DNA of 64,000 bases from Neurospora tetrasperma FGSC 2508. Its lineage: Eukaryota > Ascomycota > Sordariomycetes > Sordariales > Sordariaceae. The stretch lies in assembly GCF_000213175.1 (NCBI RefSeq), contig NW_009799179.1, forward strand, positions 5,925,658 to 5,989,657, read 5' to 3'. Shown here piece after piece: positions 35,976-49,800 of the stretch (its first letter is position 1; every line of letters begins with the position of its first letter). Under the pieces are notes generated by a model. The model saw only the letters and a list, made by a program, of their open reading frames with translations. It had not been told where the DNA came from and searched no databases. The translations under genes and the position numbers were made by a program.

Positions 35976-36626
35976 GAGAGTCCCTCGGCGGGCAGTGTCA
36001 CTTTCCTCCGTGGGCAGTGTCACTGCCCATATAGTTAACTGCCCTTTAATATTCCTATACGGGCAGTGCCACAGTATTACCTTATAATATGTCTCAAAGT
36101 ATTCAAGACTCCGTAGTATAGATTACCTCTATGTCTATGGGGTTAATGATAAGCAAATACCTGATTTAACTACCTTTATTCATATACAATCTCTACGTAA
36201 TATAAGGAAGCTACTTCTATTCTTGTAACTTCCTCTTTGAAGGTTTAATAGTCCGCCCGCTTCTACCCGTACTACGCCCCCACTTTTTTGGGACTCGCCA
36301 GACTCGCACCCCCTAAAGTGGGTGCTCACCACCAATACAACCACACCAGCGCAACAACCAGATTCTGGCCAGAAACGAGGTTATATTCAAGTACCCCCCT
36401 TTGATACCCTTTTCTCACCACTAGGTCTATATACTTCGTATGGCTGAAGCTTCCCATCGATTCGCTACTTTTTGGCTACTTTTGCTGCTTCAAAACCAGC
36501 TTTTTTAGCCTTGTTTTGAGTCTGTTGGTTCGCTTTATCAACCTTCTTGTAGGCGGCTCTGATATCATCATCGGCTCGTTTATATACCATAGCCCGGCCG
36601 TTAGAAACCTTCAGAATCCCCCTAGC

Positions 36627-37382
36627 TTATATAGATCGATTCTTGTGCGCTTTACGTCGTCTTTTTACACTCTCGGCATACTGGGTTCTACCTAGATCCC
36701 GCTTAACTTGTACCAATTCGGTTGCAGTAATTTTACTACCTTTTACGAAACTCAACACCATTCTTTTTAGGTACGGTGACAAGTCATCCCTCTCATTCAT
36801 CGTATTATATAAAGTATTAATAGCTTTCTTAACCTGACGAAGGTTTTTGGGCGTTTGGAAGGGTGTTGAGGTTGTTGATACTTGGGGGGGAGGGGTGGGC
36901 GTGCGGCGAGCTAGTCGGTCTTGAAGCAGTTCGAGCACAACCTATTATTACATAGATTATTAACTATTGTGCCAGAAATGCCAGAAATCCAGTCTTTTAC
37001 TCACATAGGGGTTAAAAGGGTAAATCCCAGTCTTCTTGAATGCTGACTATATTATTAATAGCTTGAAGGCTTCCTTTCTTATACCCTCGATTATTGATAG
37101 AAACTCCAGCTTGCTTATTTTAGTAAGACTATTACGAACTAGTACATCAAGCGCTTTAGAATAGTAGTGCTTGAGTAGTTAAAAGACTACTACATCTAGC
37201 GGTTGTAGTAGATGTGTAAGATGGGGAGGTAAACCAAAGACGATAATGCTATTATCGTTATAGTATTATAAGAATTCGCTGGTATAGTGTGAGCTATACC
37301 TATCGAATATAAGCAACCGCTTTTTACCCTATTGAAACTTCTTTGAGTGCTCATCCCAGTACTTCAAGCATTCAAATGACAG
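36627..37382 (-). pseudogene. Fot1-2 transposase, C-terminal part
   Basis: Downstream of the first catalytic block the minus strand reads LLIFDRYSSHYT at about 37318-37283 (second Asp) and THLLQPLDVVVF at about 37225-37187 (third Asp of Fot1-type DDD), with a few stops of the RIP kind (TAG/TAA). The last 103 codons (36938-36627) are open: a Pro/Thr-rich linker, a helical region (LRQVKKAINTLYN) and a basic end KRRRKAHKNRS, the usual Fot1 C-terminus. Only a handful of changes separate this gene from an open one, far fewer than in Fot1-1. Confidence 0.75.
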
Positions 37383-38241
37383 CTAGTTATTTGAATACCC
37401 GGTTGCAGTAGTGGCGATAATTGTACGGGGGTCCAGCTTATCAACTCGATACCAATTGACCATATGAAGCTGGCCGGTAAGTATTATGAATGTTGGGCAG
37501 TGCTCGCTAGCTATAGAGACGGCTTCGATATACGGAGCTAATTTACGGTTCTCGGGGATGGCGAAGTAGTGTGTACGCTTCCGTTTAGTAACAACGAATT
37601 GGTCTTTCCCCATTCCAATACGGAAACCGGTCTCGTCCATATTCCAAATATTTGACGGTGGGAAGCCTTTTTCCTGAATAATATTGTAGAATTTTTCGAA
37701 GTACGCTGCTATCTAGTATACTAGTTATTAGTACTTTGCCATAGAAACGACATTTAGAAGCCGGGCTTACCTTATCTGTATCCTCGTTGTCTTTCTGTGT
37801 AGTATCCATCTTTTTTTGCTTGACTTTGGAATATTCGTAGCGCGTAATGAATCGTGACGCCCAGTTTTGACCAACGCGGGGCGGACCATCGACGTCGGCT
37901 AGCTCCGACTTGGAGGCACGGCTTTGATGTATGAGATTTGCTGCTTCAGCGATATACTCTGGTCTTACGGCGAGGTTGATTCTATCTAGACGGTCGATGT
38001 AGTTATATAGAGCTTCCTCCTTATGGGGGGTGAGCTTGGTGTTGCGTGCGGGGGTGCCCTTCTTGGGAGGGATGCCTTGAATACAGTTGCGGAGACGTTG
38101 TCGGGGAACGTCAAAATCCCTGCACAGCGCTGCGACCGGATACTCTGGATACTTCTCGTGGTATTCAACCGCTTGAAGCAATCGCGACTCCATTGTTTTG
38201 ACGTCAATATCGTGAATACGGGGGTGGAGGTGGTTGTGCAA
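37383..38241 (-). pseudogene. Fot1-2 transposase, N-terminal and first catalytic part
   Basis: Two overlapping minus-strand frames. 38241-37585 (218 codons) holds the CENP-B-type DNA-binding region: a first helix-turn-helix (PVAALCRDFDVPRQRLRN, about residues 37-54) and the second HTH block ending GPPRVGQNWASRFITRY. 37640-37383 (85 codons) holds MDETGFRIGMGKDQFVVTKR with the first catalytic Asp, then SEHCPTFIIL. The two frames overlap by 56 bases, and stops interrupt the N-terminal frame after the HTH region, so a frameshift and at least one stop separate them unless an intron is present. The initiator could be the Met at 38241 or 38193. Confidence 0.8.
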
Positions 38242-38901
38242 AGAAAGACGGTTGCAAATATCAAGAATCTGGTTGTTGTGCTGGTTTGGTTGTACTGGCG
38301 GTGAGCACCAACTTTAGGGGGTGCGAGTCTGGCGAGTCCCAAAAAAGTGGGGGCGTAGTACGGGTAATTACTACTCGAAGTATTAATAACCGTACTATAG
38401 TACGTTTTTTACAGGTAGGCTATTCGTTAGAGTTTGAAAGAGTAAGGGGATCGTTTGAGGGTATAGTAATTTGAAGGTTATTATTTAAATTTAAAGCAAA
38501 AGGATCTGGCGAGTTTGGTACTTGTACTTTAATAGTAGAGGCTATAGTAGAATCGCTTTTACCTGTATTAACTTCGTCGATTGTTTTGAAGTGGGATTAT
38601 TACTATTAGAGTAATAATTTTAGTATTTAATTATTTTTTGCCCTCTTCTTTACCCCCTTCTTTTTTACCTTCTCCTTCCCCTTTTCTTTCGTATCATTAA
38701 GAATTTATTAGTTATTTAATAATTTTATTATACTATTCTTAAGTTGTTCTTTAATTCTATCGGCAATTTTAAAATCTCTAATACGGGAATAAAGATCCTA
38801 TTCACTTTAATATAGAATAATAATAATCTTCTGCCCTATACTATAGAACTATAGTGCCTTATTGGCATAGGGTCCTTCTCCAATTCTCTAGAGGGGAAAA
38901 C

Positions 38902-38924
38902 CGTGCGGCGTTAAGCGCCGCCGG
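38902..38924 (-). other. Conserved hairpin in the LINE-A 3' UTR
   Basis: CGGCGTTAAGCGCCG forms a near-perfect stem about 100 bases from the 3' end. The counterpart in copy 3 (about 58258-58285, CGGCGTTTAACGCCG) is conserved in place despite RIP. LINE 3' stem-loops can serve as recognition sites for the element's RT; here that is inference. Confidence 0.5.
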
Positions 38925-39799
38925 GTAAAAACCCCCAGCTTTATTTCGGCCGTAGATCTCTATACCGCTCCTATCTTATTTATAGCTATAACGGTTCTTA
39001 CCTACCGCTATAGCGAACCGATCTCGTCTCTTCCTTCGCTATATTATTCTAATACTAAAATAATAAGGATAATAGGAATAGGACCTAGAACGCCGCCTTC
39101 CTTCGCCGCCTCTCTATTTCAACCTTAATTATTCTTTCTTTTACCTTCCTTCCGCTTCTCCGTCCTATCTTCCCGTTTATTTCCCTATTTCTCCGCCTCT
39201 TTACTTTATTTATAATTACCTCTATTCTATCCTTTTACTTCCTACTCTTCGGTTCTACTTCTATTTATAATAATATAAGGACCTTTTCCTTTATTTATAT
39301 AATCCTCCCTATAGCGCCCCTTCCTAATTTCCTTCTTCCTTTTTTCCTATTATAATATTATTTAAAATAGTTTCCTCCGGCTATAATTGCCCTAACCTAA
39401 TTAATTTTATTTCTAACTTTAAAATCTCTTCCCCTAATTTATTTCTAAGCTTTATATCCTCCCCGGGTTTTATAGTTCTAATTTATTTAAAATTTATAAT
39501 ATTTTCCTATATTCTTCGTAGTAATCCGGATTTTATAATCCTTCCGAATTAATATAACTATCCCTCTTATTATTTCTAATCTATATATTAACCCGTCTAA
39601 TATTATTTGTAAAATCCCTTACCTTTATTATACTTTAAATTTTACTATAATTCCGAAGACTAATTAAAAACCCGCTACTCTTAGTACCTTTTATAAAAAT
39701 ATTGTTAATAAAATTTATTTTATTTTATTTTCTAATAGGCTTCGCGTTCTTCCCTTTTTTATTTTTCCTCTTTAATTAACTTTTACTTTTAATTACCGA

Positions 39800-42700
39800 C
39801 CTTTAAAATATAATTTATATTTTTACTATTAATAAATATGTATTAAATATTCCCGCCGGCCTTTATAATACCTATAATACTATTTAGTTAATAATTATTA
39901 TTATAATGCTAGGTAGTATAGCCGGATATTATAAAAAATTGGATACTTTTATTCGCTCTATTAATTATTTTATTAAATATATATATAAATATTTAATATG
40001 AGATAATTTCCTTAATAATTTTTAATAATTTTCTCCGTACTCTATACTATAATACTATTACCTTCTAATAGAACGGCTATTATAAATTGTTTATAAGGAA
40101 CGCTCTTTATAATTATATATTTTCTAATTTTAGTAATAAATAATAAACCCGGTCTATATTATTTTTAATTTTAATAGGAGTATGATTATTCTTATATATA
40201 TTATATTTAATAGTAATAGTACTATTACTTTTATTTATATAGTCCCTAATTATAATAATAGTAGTATTACTTTTAATAGCCCTATAGCCTTCAATACCCC
40301 CGGCCGCCCTATTATAAATAAAGATTAGGTTTAATAGCGTTATAAAGTTACTACGAATTAAATTTGTATAATAGCGTTATTTGAAGAATTTTTTAAATAT
40401 AATTAGGTATTCATTAAATAGTATTTTAATTTTTACTATAATTATAATTTAAATAGTATTTATAGTTAATATAATTATTTCTTCTTTATTTTTTATCCTT
40501 TTTTTTAATATTATTAATAATTCGTTCTTGTTTTAAAAATACTTTGCAATTTCCTTATACTACTCCTCCTCTAATTTAATTACTAAATAGTATTCCTTTA
40601 ACTTACCTAATTTTAACGCTTATAATAGGATTTTCTTAATTTTAATTCTATTATCTAAATACTTTTAAAATTCCTCTCTTATTAATAATTAATTATTAGG
40701 GTCCGACTAAAAGGGAATTTCTATATTAAAGTAATTTAAAACGATATAGGCGAAGGTTTCCTTTTCAAATCTATAAGTATAAATAAGTATTTAAATATTT
40801 AGTATTTTCTTTCAAAAGAGGAAGGCCTAGAATTCAATAACCTCCATCCTAATTTAAATTAGGAGGGAATTCTTTACTTTAATTAATAAATATAATTCTT
40901 CCTTATTTTCTTCTAATATTTAACGTTTTTTTCTTTCCTTCTTCGTACTAACTATATATTATTAAATAACTTCGCTACTAAATTTAGGGCTAAAGTCGGT
41001 AATAATAAATTTGTACCGTCAATTAAATTTAATTATTATTATTACTAAGTAATAATTATAGTATAATACTTATTTTCAATTCGTTATATCCTTTAACGAT
41101 TCTTTTTAATTAGTAATTATCGGTTCCGGGGTTTACAATAGCGGTAATAGGGTTCCTAATTCCGAGGGGGGACCGGCTATAATTACTAATAATTTCTCTA
41201 TTAATACCTATATTTTAGTTTACCGAATTTTAATTATACTATTCTTTAATTTATTAGCGGGTAATTAATTTTTAGCCCGTTATATTTAAATATAATTAAT
41301 AATTTAAATTATAGTCCTTCGAACGAACTTCGTTTAGTCCGTTTAGGTAAACCTTTTTTTAAAGGCCCGGACCTTTTTATTAAAATAGAAGTCGAATAGC
41401 AAATAAAAGGTTTCCGTTTCTAAATTCTATATTAGTATAGCTTTATATATTTTAATAATAATTCTTAAATATTTAGTTTAATATTTCGTTAGTCTAATTA
41501 TAATCCTTCGTAGTTTTTTATAGATTTTAATTAATTAATAGAATATTAAAACTATATATAATAATACTACGAATATATTTAATATATATTTCCTTTACCC
41601 GAATAAAGGAGTAACCCTATATTTTTATAATTAATTTTATAAGTATATTTATTGAAAATTTTATTTTCTATTTTACTATTTCCGTATAAATTTAGTAATT
41701 AAATTTATAATCTAATTAAACCTTTAGGAATTTTGTAAATTTCATTAATTAAAATACTATATCCCCGAATTAGAAAGTTTCCGTCTTTAGTACCTTCGTC
41801 CGTATAAAATATATTAATTCTATTTTATTTATTTTAAACTCTATACTTTTGGCCCTTACTTATTCCGAATATATTTCTTATATTATTTATAAAGTTTAAT
41901 AATTCTCTTTAATAGTATAGGCTATAATAATAATATTAATATTATTTACGAAGCTAAGAATAATTACGTTGGGAATTATTGCTAATTTCTAATATAATAG
42001 GGTAATAAAGAAAATAAATAGAATAAGGGAGAGGGGGGAGTTTTAAAATATATTTACTATAATAGTATAGGGGCGGAATATTTTATCGTCGAAGAAGAAG
42101 GAACTTCTTCTATCAGTAATAAAATTTATTACCTATTTAATAATTTATATTAGGAATTGTATTTCCTATAAAGTATATAGAAGTTATTTATAATTAATTT
42201 TATTAAACGCTCCTTTTAAATCGAAGAATATAAGGAATATTACAGCCCTAAATTTCTAAACTATATATACTATATTAATAAATACCCGGATTATAAATTT
42301 TATTGAACGGCCTATTTAATTACCTATTTAACCCTTTAGTAAGAGGTTAAACTTTTTAATTACCTATATAAATCTTTTAATTACAAATACTTAAAAGAAT
42401 TTTTTAATATTATTAAATAATAATATAGGCCTTTATACGCCCGTTAATTTCTATTAGGTAGTATTTTTCTAAAGTTTCTTAAGGATAATTACTTTTATAT
42501 TTTTAAACTATTATAGGAAATACCCAAATTAGAGGCTAATAGATATTAAATATACTATCGCCTACCAACATAGTTATTTATATAATTTTAAAAATTTATT
42601 TAAATATTAATTAACGTTGGGGGTTTTATTAAATACTATCCGGGAAAGTACGTCCTAAATATTTTCTTTAATAATTAATTCGCTAATAATTATTAAGTTA

Positions 42701-44540
42701 ATACTATTTAATAGTTCGGTATAATCCGGTAAATAATTTATTAGAATATTTACTTTCGGGAAAAGATAGTTAGTAGAAATTTTAGCCTTACTATTATAAT
42801 TTCTAATTTATATTACCCCTTTATAAATTTAAAGGGCTAATAATTTAGGCGGATTTATTAATTAATAATTTTAAATTCGGATTTACCTTTCTAATAATTA
42901 AAATTAATTTAAATTCTTTAAACTTTTAATAATACCTTCGTATTATATAGCCCGTTATACTTTTGAAATTATCCTCTTCTTTTTTATTATTACTTTAATA
43001 AAGTCCCTCTAATTTAATATTATTTAATATTTAAATTCTATTTAATACTTCTACTATACTTCCTTTATAACTATTTTATATCCTAATATTTATTAATTTA
43101 CTTTTTTCCTTAGACCTTTCTTCTAATATAGGACGAACTCTTCTATAATATTTCTAAATTTTCTATCAAGCCTACGAAAGGCTAATTCAAAATCCTTTAC
43201 TATATTAATTCTTTCTAAAACTAAAATCTATTTCTCCGCCGCTTCCTTTACCTTTATTATATTTATAAGACTCTAACTATATCCTCCTTCCTTTTCTACT
43301 TTCCTACTCCTTCTCCCTATTTAGATTTAAATTTCCTAAAAGTAATAGTCCAAACCAATTTATTCGTACTATTATACTCCTTAATATTCAGCTTCAACCC
43401 CGGATAATAATTATATATAATTAATTATTCTATTTTTTTCGCTTTGTATTATATTACTGAATTTTATTAATTTACTATAGAAGGTAAATAAATTAAATTT
43501 CTAATGCTATACCTATATAAGGAAGTAGGTAGCCCTTAGGCTAATCCTATTTTTTAAATCTTAATTAGAATAATAGAAGTTAAAATCCCTAATTATAATT
43601 TAATTTTCCGCTAGGGGTCCGATCTCGAAGAATTCGAAGAGTAGTAACCCCTATTAGTATTTTAGTATTCCTTATATTAAAATAGGGGAGTAAATAGAAT
43701 AAACGGTTATTGAATCCCTTAAATTTTTAAATATTATTATAGTTTAGTCCTTCCTAATTTAAAAATTAAGGTCCTTTAAATTTTACTTTTTATTTATATA
43801 TATTACTGTTTTCCTTTTTTTAAATAATTAATTCCGAAATACTTCCTATTCTTAAAATAGTAAATATCCCTATTCAAATTTTTACCCGGCTCCTAAATTG
43901 CTATAATATTATAAGTCTCCTTTTATTCGAATAGAAGTTTTCTTCTTTTATATAACTTCACTATATTTTAATAGAATATTTTTAATTAAATTATTAGTTA
44001 CCCTAGGATAAAGTTCTTTCTAATCCTATAGTAGAGGATAAGGGTATTACTTCCTTTAGAGGGACTATAGTTATATAGGCGCTATTACTACTATACGGTC
44101 GATTCCCTCCTATATTCTACGAATATAGATAGTATATATCTATTAGGCCTTCCGGGGCTAGGGGTTTCGGTTGGGAGGTTGGGTTAATAACTTTTCTTAG
44201 CCGCCCTCTCTTCGCGCTTCCTCCAATTTATTTTTCTAAGGTAGTAATAATATAGGAGTTAGGAGGGGCGTCTAGTAGGATACCCTCGTCTATAATCTCT
44301 ATTATTAGCTTTAATACCCTTCCAGTTAAGTTTTTTAGGGGGCGAACGCCTATAGCCTCTCGGCGTATACAATAAATATTTTTGTAATAACCTTCCAGAG
44401 AATAGGGTACTCCTTATAATTATATATAAAGTAACCCTTGTTTTTATATAATTTATAATAGACGAATAACCTATTTTTATTAGAAAAATAATTTACGTTA
44501 TTAAAATAATTTCCTTTATATTTAGCTTCGTTATAATGGG
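39800..44540 (-). pseudogene. LINE-A ORF2 remnant in copy 2
   Basis: Minus strand. The RT motif FVNNINI lies near 41960-41925, the same RIP-changed form of FVDDINI as in copy 1. Sequence 5' of it (42000-44100) would hold the fingers domain and endonuclease, but stops are too dense to place motifs. The 3' part (38812-39800), a pyrimidine-rich plus strand, is probably C-terminal coding plus 3' UTR. Inactive. Confidence 0.6.
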
Positions 44541-44807
44541 CGTAAAGCGGTAGTTTTATATATGTAGAAAGTTCGCGAAAATGTTAAAACGCAGGTACTT
44601 GGTCGATAATGACGACAAAATCATTTTCAATATTAGAATCGTATTTAAGACGTCCGATTACCCCCCTCTATAATACCGTATTAATTGCGTATCGAAGGTG
44701 TAAGTATCGAGGCGATCGGAAGTATTAGGGGCGGATTAATATCGAGCCGATACGTACCAGGAGCGACCGGAATTAATATAATAATAATAATACCCCGAGC
44801 CGGCGTA

Positions 44808-44826
44808 AAGCCGGCGGAAGCCCCGG
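44808..44826 (+). other. GCCGGC hairpin near the LINE-B 5' end
   Basis: GCCGGC-GTAAA-GCCGGC: two self-complementary hexamers that can pair, about 260 bases inside the 5' end. Role unknown. Confidence 0.4.
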
Positions 44827-45055
44827 AAACCTTGAACTTATTTTAGGAAGAACGAGAGAAGTTTATAAAGGAAGCTATAAAATTTCTTAATATCGATAGT
44901 TTGCTTATTATTTGAATAGCGTAAGTAGAAAAATTTTTCGAAATTGCGGCGGCTACCCTATATACTTATAATTAAACCCCCTAGGCTAGCGACTGTAATA
45001 TTAAATAGCTCCGAAAAGACGTTAATAAATTAAAGAAAATAGTCGTTAAGATTAT

Positions 45056-45935
45056 NNNNNNNNNNNNNNNNNNNNNNNNNNNNNNNNNNNNNNNNNNNNN
45101 NNNNNNNNNNNNNNNNNNNNNNNNNNNNNNNNNNNNNNNNNNNNNNNNNNNNNNNNNNNNNNNNNNNNNNNNNNNNNNNNNNNNNNNNNNNNNNNNNNNN
45201 NNNNNNNNNNNNNNNNNNNNNNNNNNNNNNNNNNNNNNNNNNNNNNNNNNNNNNNNNNNNNNNNNNNNNNNNNNNNNNNNNNNNNNNNNNNNNNNNNNNN
45301 NNNNNNNNNNNNNNNNNNNNNNNNNNNNNNNNNNNNNNNNNNNNNNNNNNNNNNNNNNNNNNNNNNNNNNNNNNNNNNNNNNNNNNNNNNNNNNNNNNNN
45401 NNNNNNNNNNNNNNNNNNNNNNNNNNNNNNNNNNNNNNNNNNNNNNNNNNNNNNNNNNNNNNNNNNNNNNNNNNNNNNNNNNNNNNNNNNNNNNNNNNNN
45501 NNNNNNNNNNNNNNNNNNNNNNNNNNNNNNNNNNNNNNNNNNNNNNNNNNNNNNNNNNNNNNNNNNNNNNNNNNNNNNNNNNNNNNNNNNNNNNNNNNNN
45601 NNNNNNNNNNNNNNNNNNNNNNNNNNNNNNNNNNNNNNNNNNNNNNNNNNNNNNNNNNNNNNNNNNNNNNNNNNNNNNNNNNNNNNNNNNNNNNNNNNNN
45701 NNNNNNNNNNNNNNNNNNNNNNNNNNNNNNNNNNNNNNNNNNNNNNNNNNNNNNNNNNNNNNNNNNNNNNNNNNNNNNNNNNNNNNNNNNNNNNNNNNNN
45801 NNNNNNNNNNNNNNNNNNNNNNNNNNNNNNNNNNNNNNNNNNNNNNNNNNNNNNNNNNNNNNNNNNNNNNNNNNNNNNNNNNNNNNNNNNNNNNNNNNNN
45901 NNNNNNNNNNNNNNNNNNNNNNNNNNNNNNNNNNN
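45056..45935. other. Assembly gap in LINE-B ORF1
   Basis: 880 N. The sequence on both sides belongs to LINE-B, so the gap probably hides the middle of ORF1. Confidence 0.95.
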
Positions 45936-46899
45936 AAAGTTAAATAGAAAGCCCTTACTAGCTAAGAAGGAATAGCGTTTAATAGCGGATATAGTTAATA
46001 TAATTAATAAAAAATATTTTAAAATTGAAATTAAAGTAGTAACGAAACGACGTTTGAACGGAAATTATATAATAATATTTAATAAAGAAAGAAGACGTTA
46101 GTATTTTAAAAATTAAGTTTAAGTTACGTATATCTTCTATTAGGATATAATAATTGCTTTTAGGACGGTTTTAGTAATAGTTTATAGTATACTATAGATA
46201 TTTATTAATAATTTCGAACCCGAAGTATTAGTAAAAAGCTTATTCGAAAAGAATAGTATTAATACTATTAGAGCGAAAGTATAGCGAAGGAAATATAGAA
46301 ATAAAAGGGGTTCCCTACTATTTAAAGTACTAATAGTAAATAATAGTATACGCTTAATAAGGGATTCCCTCCTTTAAATAAGTAATACCTTCTATTATAA
46401 ACCTTTCGAATGTAATATAATACTTTAATAATATTATAATTACTAAGAATTTAGTTATTTAGGCCGGTTCTATCCTAATAAGAAGGAGGCGTAGTACTCT
46501 ACTATATTGAAAAGAAATACTTAGGAGTAATAATAATAAAATTAAAAGCTAATTACCCTTCTAATTAATAATCTAACTTTAGAAAGTACTTTCCCTACAA
46601 TTGTAAAGGATATACTATAATATTGAATAATTACCTATTTGTAAGAACTATATATAGTTACACTTTAATAGCGTTTATAAAATAGCCGAAAGAATATGCC
46701 CTAAGACCTACGCTAATTATAATTAATAATATATTAGCCCTACATTAAAATTATTAAGAAGCTATTTAAGGAGCCCCTATAATACCCTAATAATTTTACC
46801 CCGAAGTAAAAAATAATAATATTAACGTCCTTAATACTATATTCGAAGATTTAGAAGTTTAATAATAGAAAGTCTACTCTTTTAAGAGCTATAATATTT

Positions 46900-49800
46900 A
46901 TAAAAAGGAATATATAATACTTAAAGTTAAATTCGATAGAGCCTATACGAAGTATTAATAATAAATTACTAATATAATTAATATTATATAAAGGTTGAAT
47001 TTTAGACTACGCTAAAAGTCCGCCGAACCTTGACCGTTTACTTAATAATTTTAAAAATACTATATTATAATATAACGAAATTGTATAATAAAATAAAGAT
47101 TATATTTAAAATAGAGGACTATTATAATATTATAGCGATCTAGGAGTTAAGCCGGAGTGTAACTATAGGTAGTATATTAAATATTAAAGTATTTCGCTAT
47201 TAAACGTTAAATAGTACTAATTAGGGGCGTATAGTGCTATATATTAATAAACGCTTTATAACCGAACGGTAGGACTATAAGTAAAGTAACGATTAGGTAA
47301 TAATAAAATTTAAGAGAGGAATAGAAGAGGTAAGGGTATAATTAATCTATTTATTAATTTAGGATTCCAATCCCAATTCGGACTAGTAAACCCCCCTTAA
47401 AGAGATTGTATTAGGATTGAGGGGGAGAAATATAGTAGTAAATAATATAAACCTTTATTACCTAAACTAAGATATATATAGAAGAGAGAATCGGGGTAGC
47501 CGAATATTTTTAATACTAGTAGTTAACTACTGATTAATTCTAACTACGCTACGCGGCGAACTAATATAGTTGGAGAATATTATAAAAGGCGAATTTTATA
47601 GTATAATTGATTATATATAAATTATAGAATTATTATACGTTATATACTAAACGATAGAGGATAGAGCCTTTATTAAGTTAAATTATTAAATATAATTAGT
47701 AATTATCTATACCGAGGTTGTAAAGGAATTAACGGGAGGTAACGAAGGATATAGTTAAATACTTCTAAATATTAGAAAGATTAAAGAATTCGCTAATAAA
47801 TATACTATAATCCTATAAATAATTTTAATATTAGAGGAATTAAAGGAAGTAATAAACTGGCTAATATCCTAATTAATTAAGGTTATAAATAAAATAGTAT
47901 TAAAACGAAAGAGAAGAGTTGGTAGAAGGGTAAATTAGTAGGATAAGGATATAAGAGAGGTAATTAAATATATAAGGAGGATAATTCGCGCGTAGAAATT
48001 AAAGAGAATATTAATAAAAAGGCGGGAGTTGGACGAAGTGAAGTGGAAGTAAGATAAAGTTATATAATTTATATAGACGAAGTAATAGTATATATTTATA
48101 GAAGATATATCGAAGAATCCGAGGAAATTATAGGCTTTAGAATAATAGGGAAGAATGTATAGCTACTTACTATCTGAACTATTTAAAATATTAATACTAT
48201 ACTACGAAGGCGACGAGGAAGAGTTAAAAAACTACGAAAATAAAGTTAAAGTTTTAATAGAGAGGTTCTTTCTAATAATTAATATACCGACGGGCTACCT
48301 ATTAGATTAATATATATAACGGGAGTCCTAACTAATAATAAATTATATAATTAATACTAATAATACAATAAAAATAATATAGTATATAGCGCTTAATAAA
48401 GTTCTAAATAGTAATTAAATATTTAATAAACTTCTTAAAGTATATAGAAGATAATTAATAGAAGTATTAGCGGTAGTAGTAATAGGGAGTTTTATATTCG
48501 GGTTATTCCTAGCGTAGTAGCGATATGCTAAAGTAGTAATATTAAAAAAACCCGGTAAAGTAGTAGTATAATGAAAAAAATGTAAGTACGTAGAGGTTTA
48601 TTGCCCTACTAAATTATATTAAAAAAGTATTAAAGGTTATAACTATAGAATAATTTACTTTTGTAGCGGAGGAATATAAATTTTTACCCGAAAGCTAAAT
48701 AGGGAATTAGAAGGGAAGGTTAATAAAATTCGTAATAAAAGTAGTTACGGAAATAGTATAGATAGCGTAAAAGCTAGGAATAATTATATTACTATTCCTC
48801 CTTAATTTTAAAGGGGCGTTCGACTAAGTAAATTATAGGTAATTCCTCTATACTCTCTAAAAAAAAGGTTACTACTATAATTTTTAAATTAGATTACAAA
48901 CTTTTTATTAAATAAAATAAATGATTTCTATTTTAATAGAATAATATTAAGGGAATTCTATATAATTATAAGAGTATTATAAAACTCCCCCCTCTCTTTA
49001 ATCCTATTCCTCCTCTTTATTATTATATTATATAAAGCGCTAAAGAGATTTAAAAATACCATAATAGTAAACTTTATAAACGATATTAATATTTTTGCTT
49101 TTTTAAGGTTAATAAGGGAGAATTATAATAAATTAGTAGTTGTATAGAAAATTTACTACGAATAGGCTATAAAGAAAGGAATAGAGTTCGAAGTAGTAAA
49201 ATCGGAGTTTATCTACTTTATACGAATATATTAATTTAAATAAAAAACGGTTAACCTAAGGGCCTACTAATTAGTACTTATAGAATTAGTATAATTTTTC
49301 GGTATATAATTAAACTATAAATTAACCTATAGAATATATTTATAAATAGTAAAGAAAAAAATATTAATATAAATCTATATTCTAATACGGATTATATTGA
49401 AGACGTAGGGATATAGCTTTGTATGTACGTGCGAAGTCTATACTAAGGCAATCCGAATAATAATAACCTATAGTGTATTAATTTACTATACTCTAATAGA
49501 ATTAATAGGAGAATTATACGAATTAGTATAGAACTTTACTATAATTTAAAATAATTACCTACAAATAATATCTAGCGTATATAAAATAGTATTAATATTT
49601 AATTTTGAAATAAAAACCTTCTACCCCCCTTTTAATTTTTATTTTAATAAAATAGTTTAGGCGTTCGAGGAACAATTCGCCTATTCCCTAGCCGTAGCCT
49701 TCGTACGGAGGACGCTAATATAAATTACAATTAAATTTTAAAATAAAAGAGTAAAGCGCCCTCTATTATTAATATTAATTAATAGTAGAGCAAAAGCTGA

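Larger units (their letters stand above)
36275..38355 (-). mobile_element. Fot1-like DNA transposon (Fot1-2), little mutated
   Basis: Terminal inverted repeats of 91 bp (36275-36365, 38265-38355) with four or five mismatches start CGCCCCCACTTTTTTGGGAC. TA duplications lie at 36273-36274 and 38356-38357, within a palindromic target (CCCGTAC-TA-GTACGGG). Its 2081-bp length fits the Fot1/Pot2 group. CpA/TpG content is close to normal, so it is recent or was never strongly mutated. The transposase lies on the minus strand in three overlapping or adjacent open pieces. Confidence 0.92.
35976..38811 (-). mobile_element. MULE-C family copy, truncated, holding Fot1-2
   Basis: The left end GAGAGTCCCTCGGCGGGCAG is the inverse of the end at 15693. 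The body 35976-36272 and 38358-38811 aligns with the C-terminal end of the MULE-C gene (reverse complement of 14930-15693); the ACTATAGTACG palindromic block at 38390-38402 is shared by all three copies. A Fot1-like element splits it. The right part is missing: the 3' end of LINE-A copy 2 starts at 38812. Confidence 0.7.
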
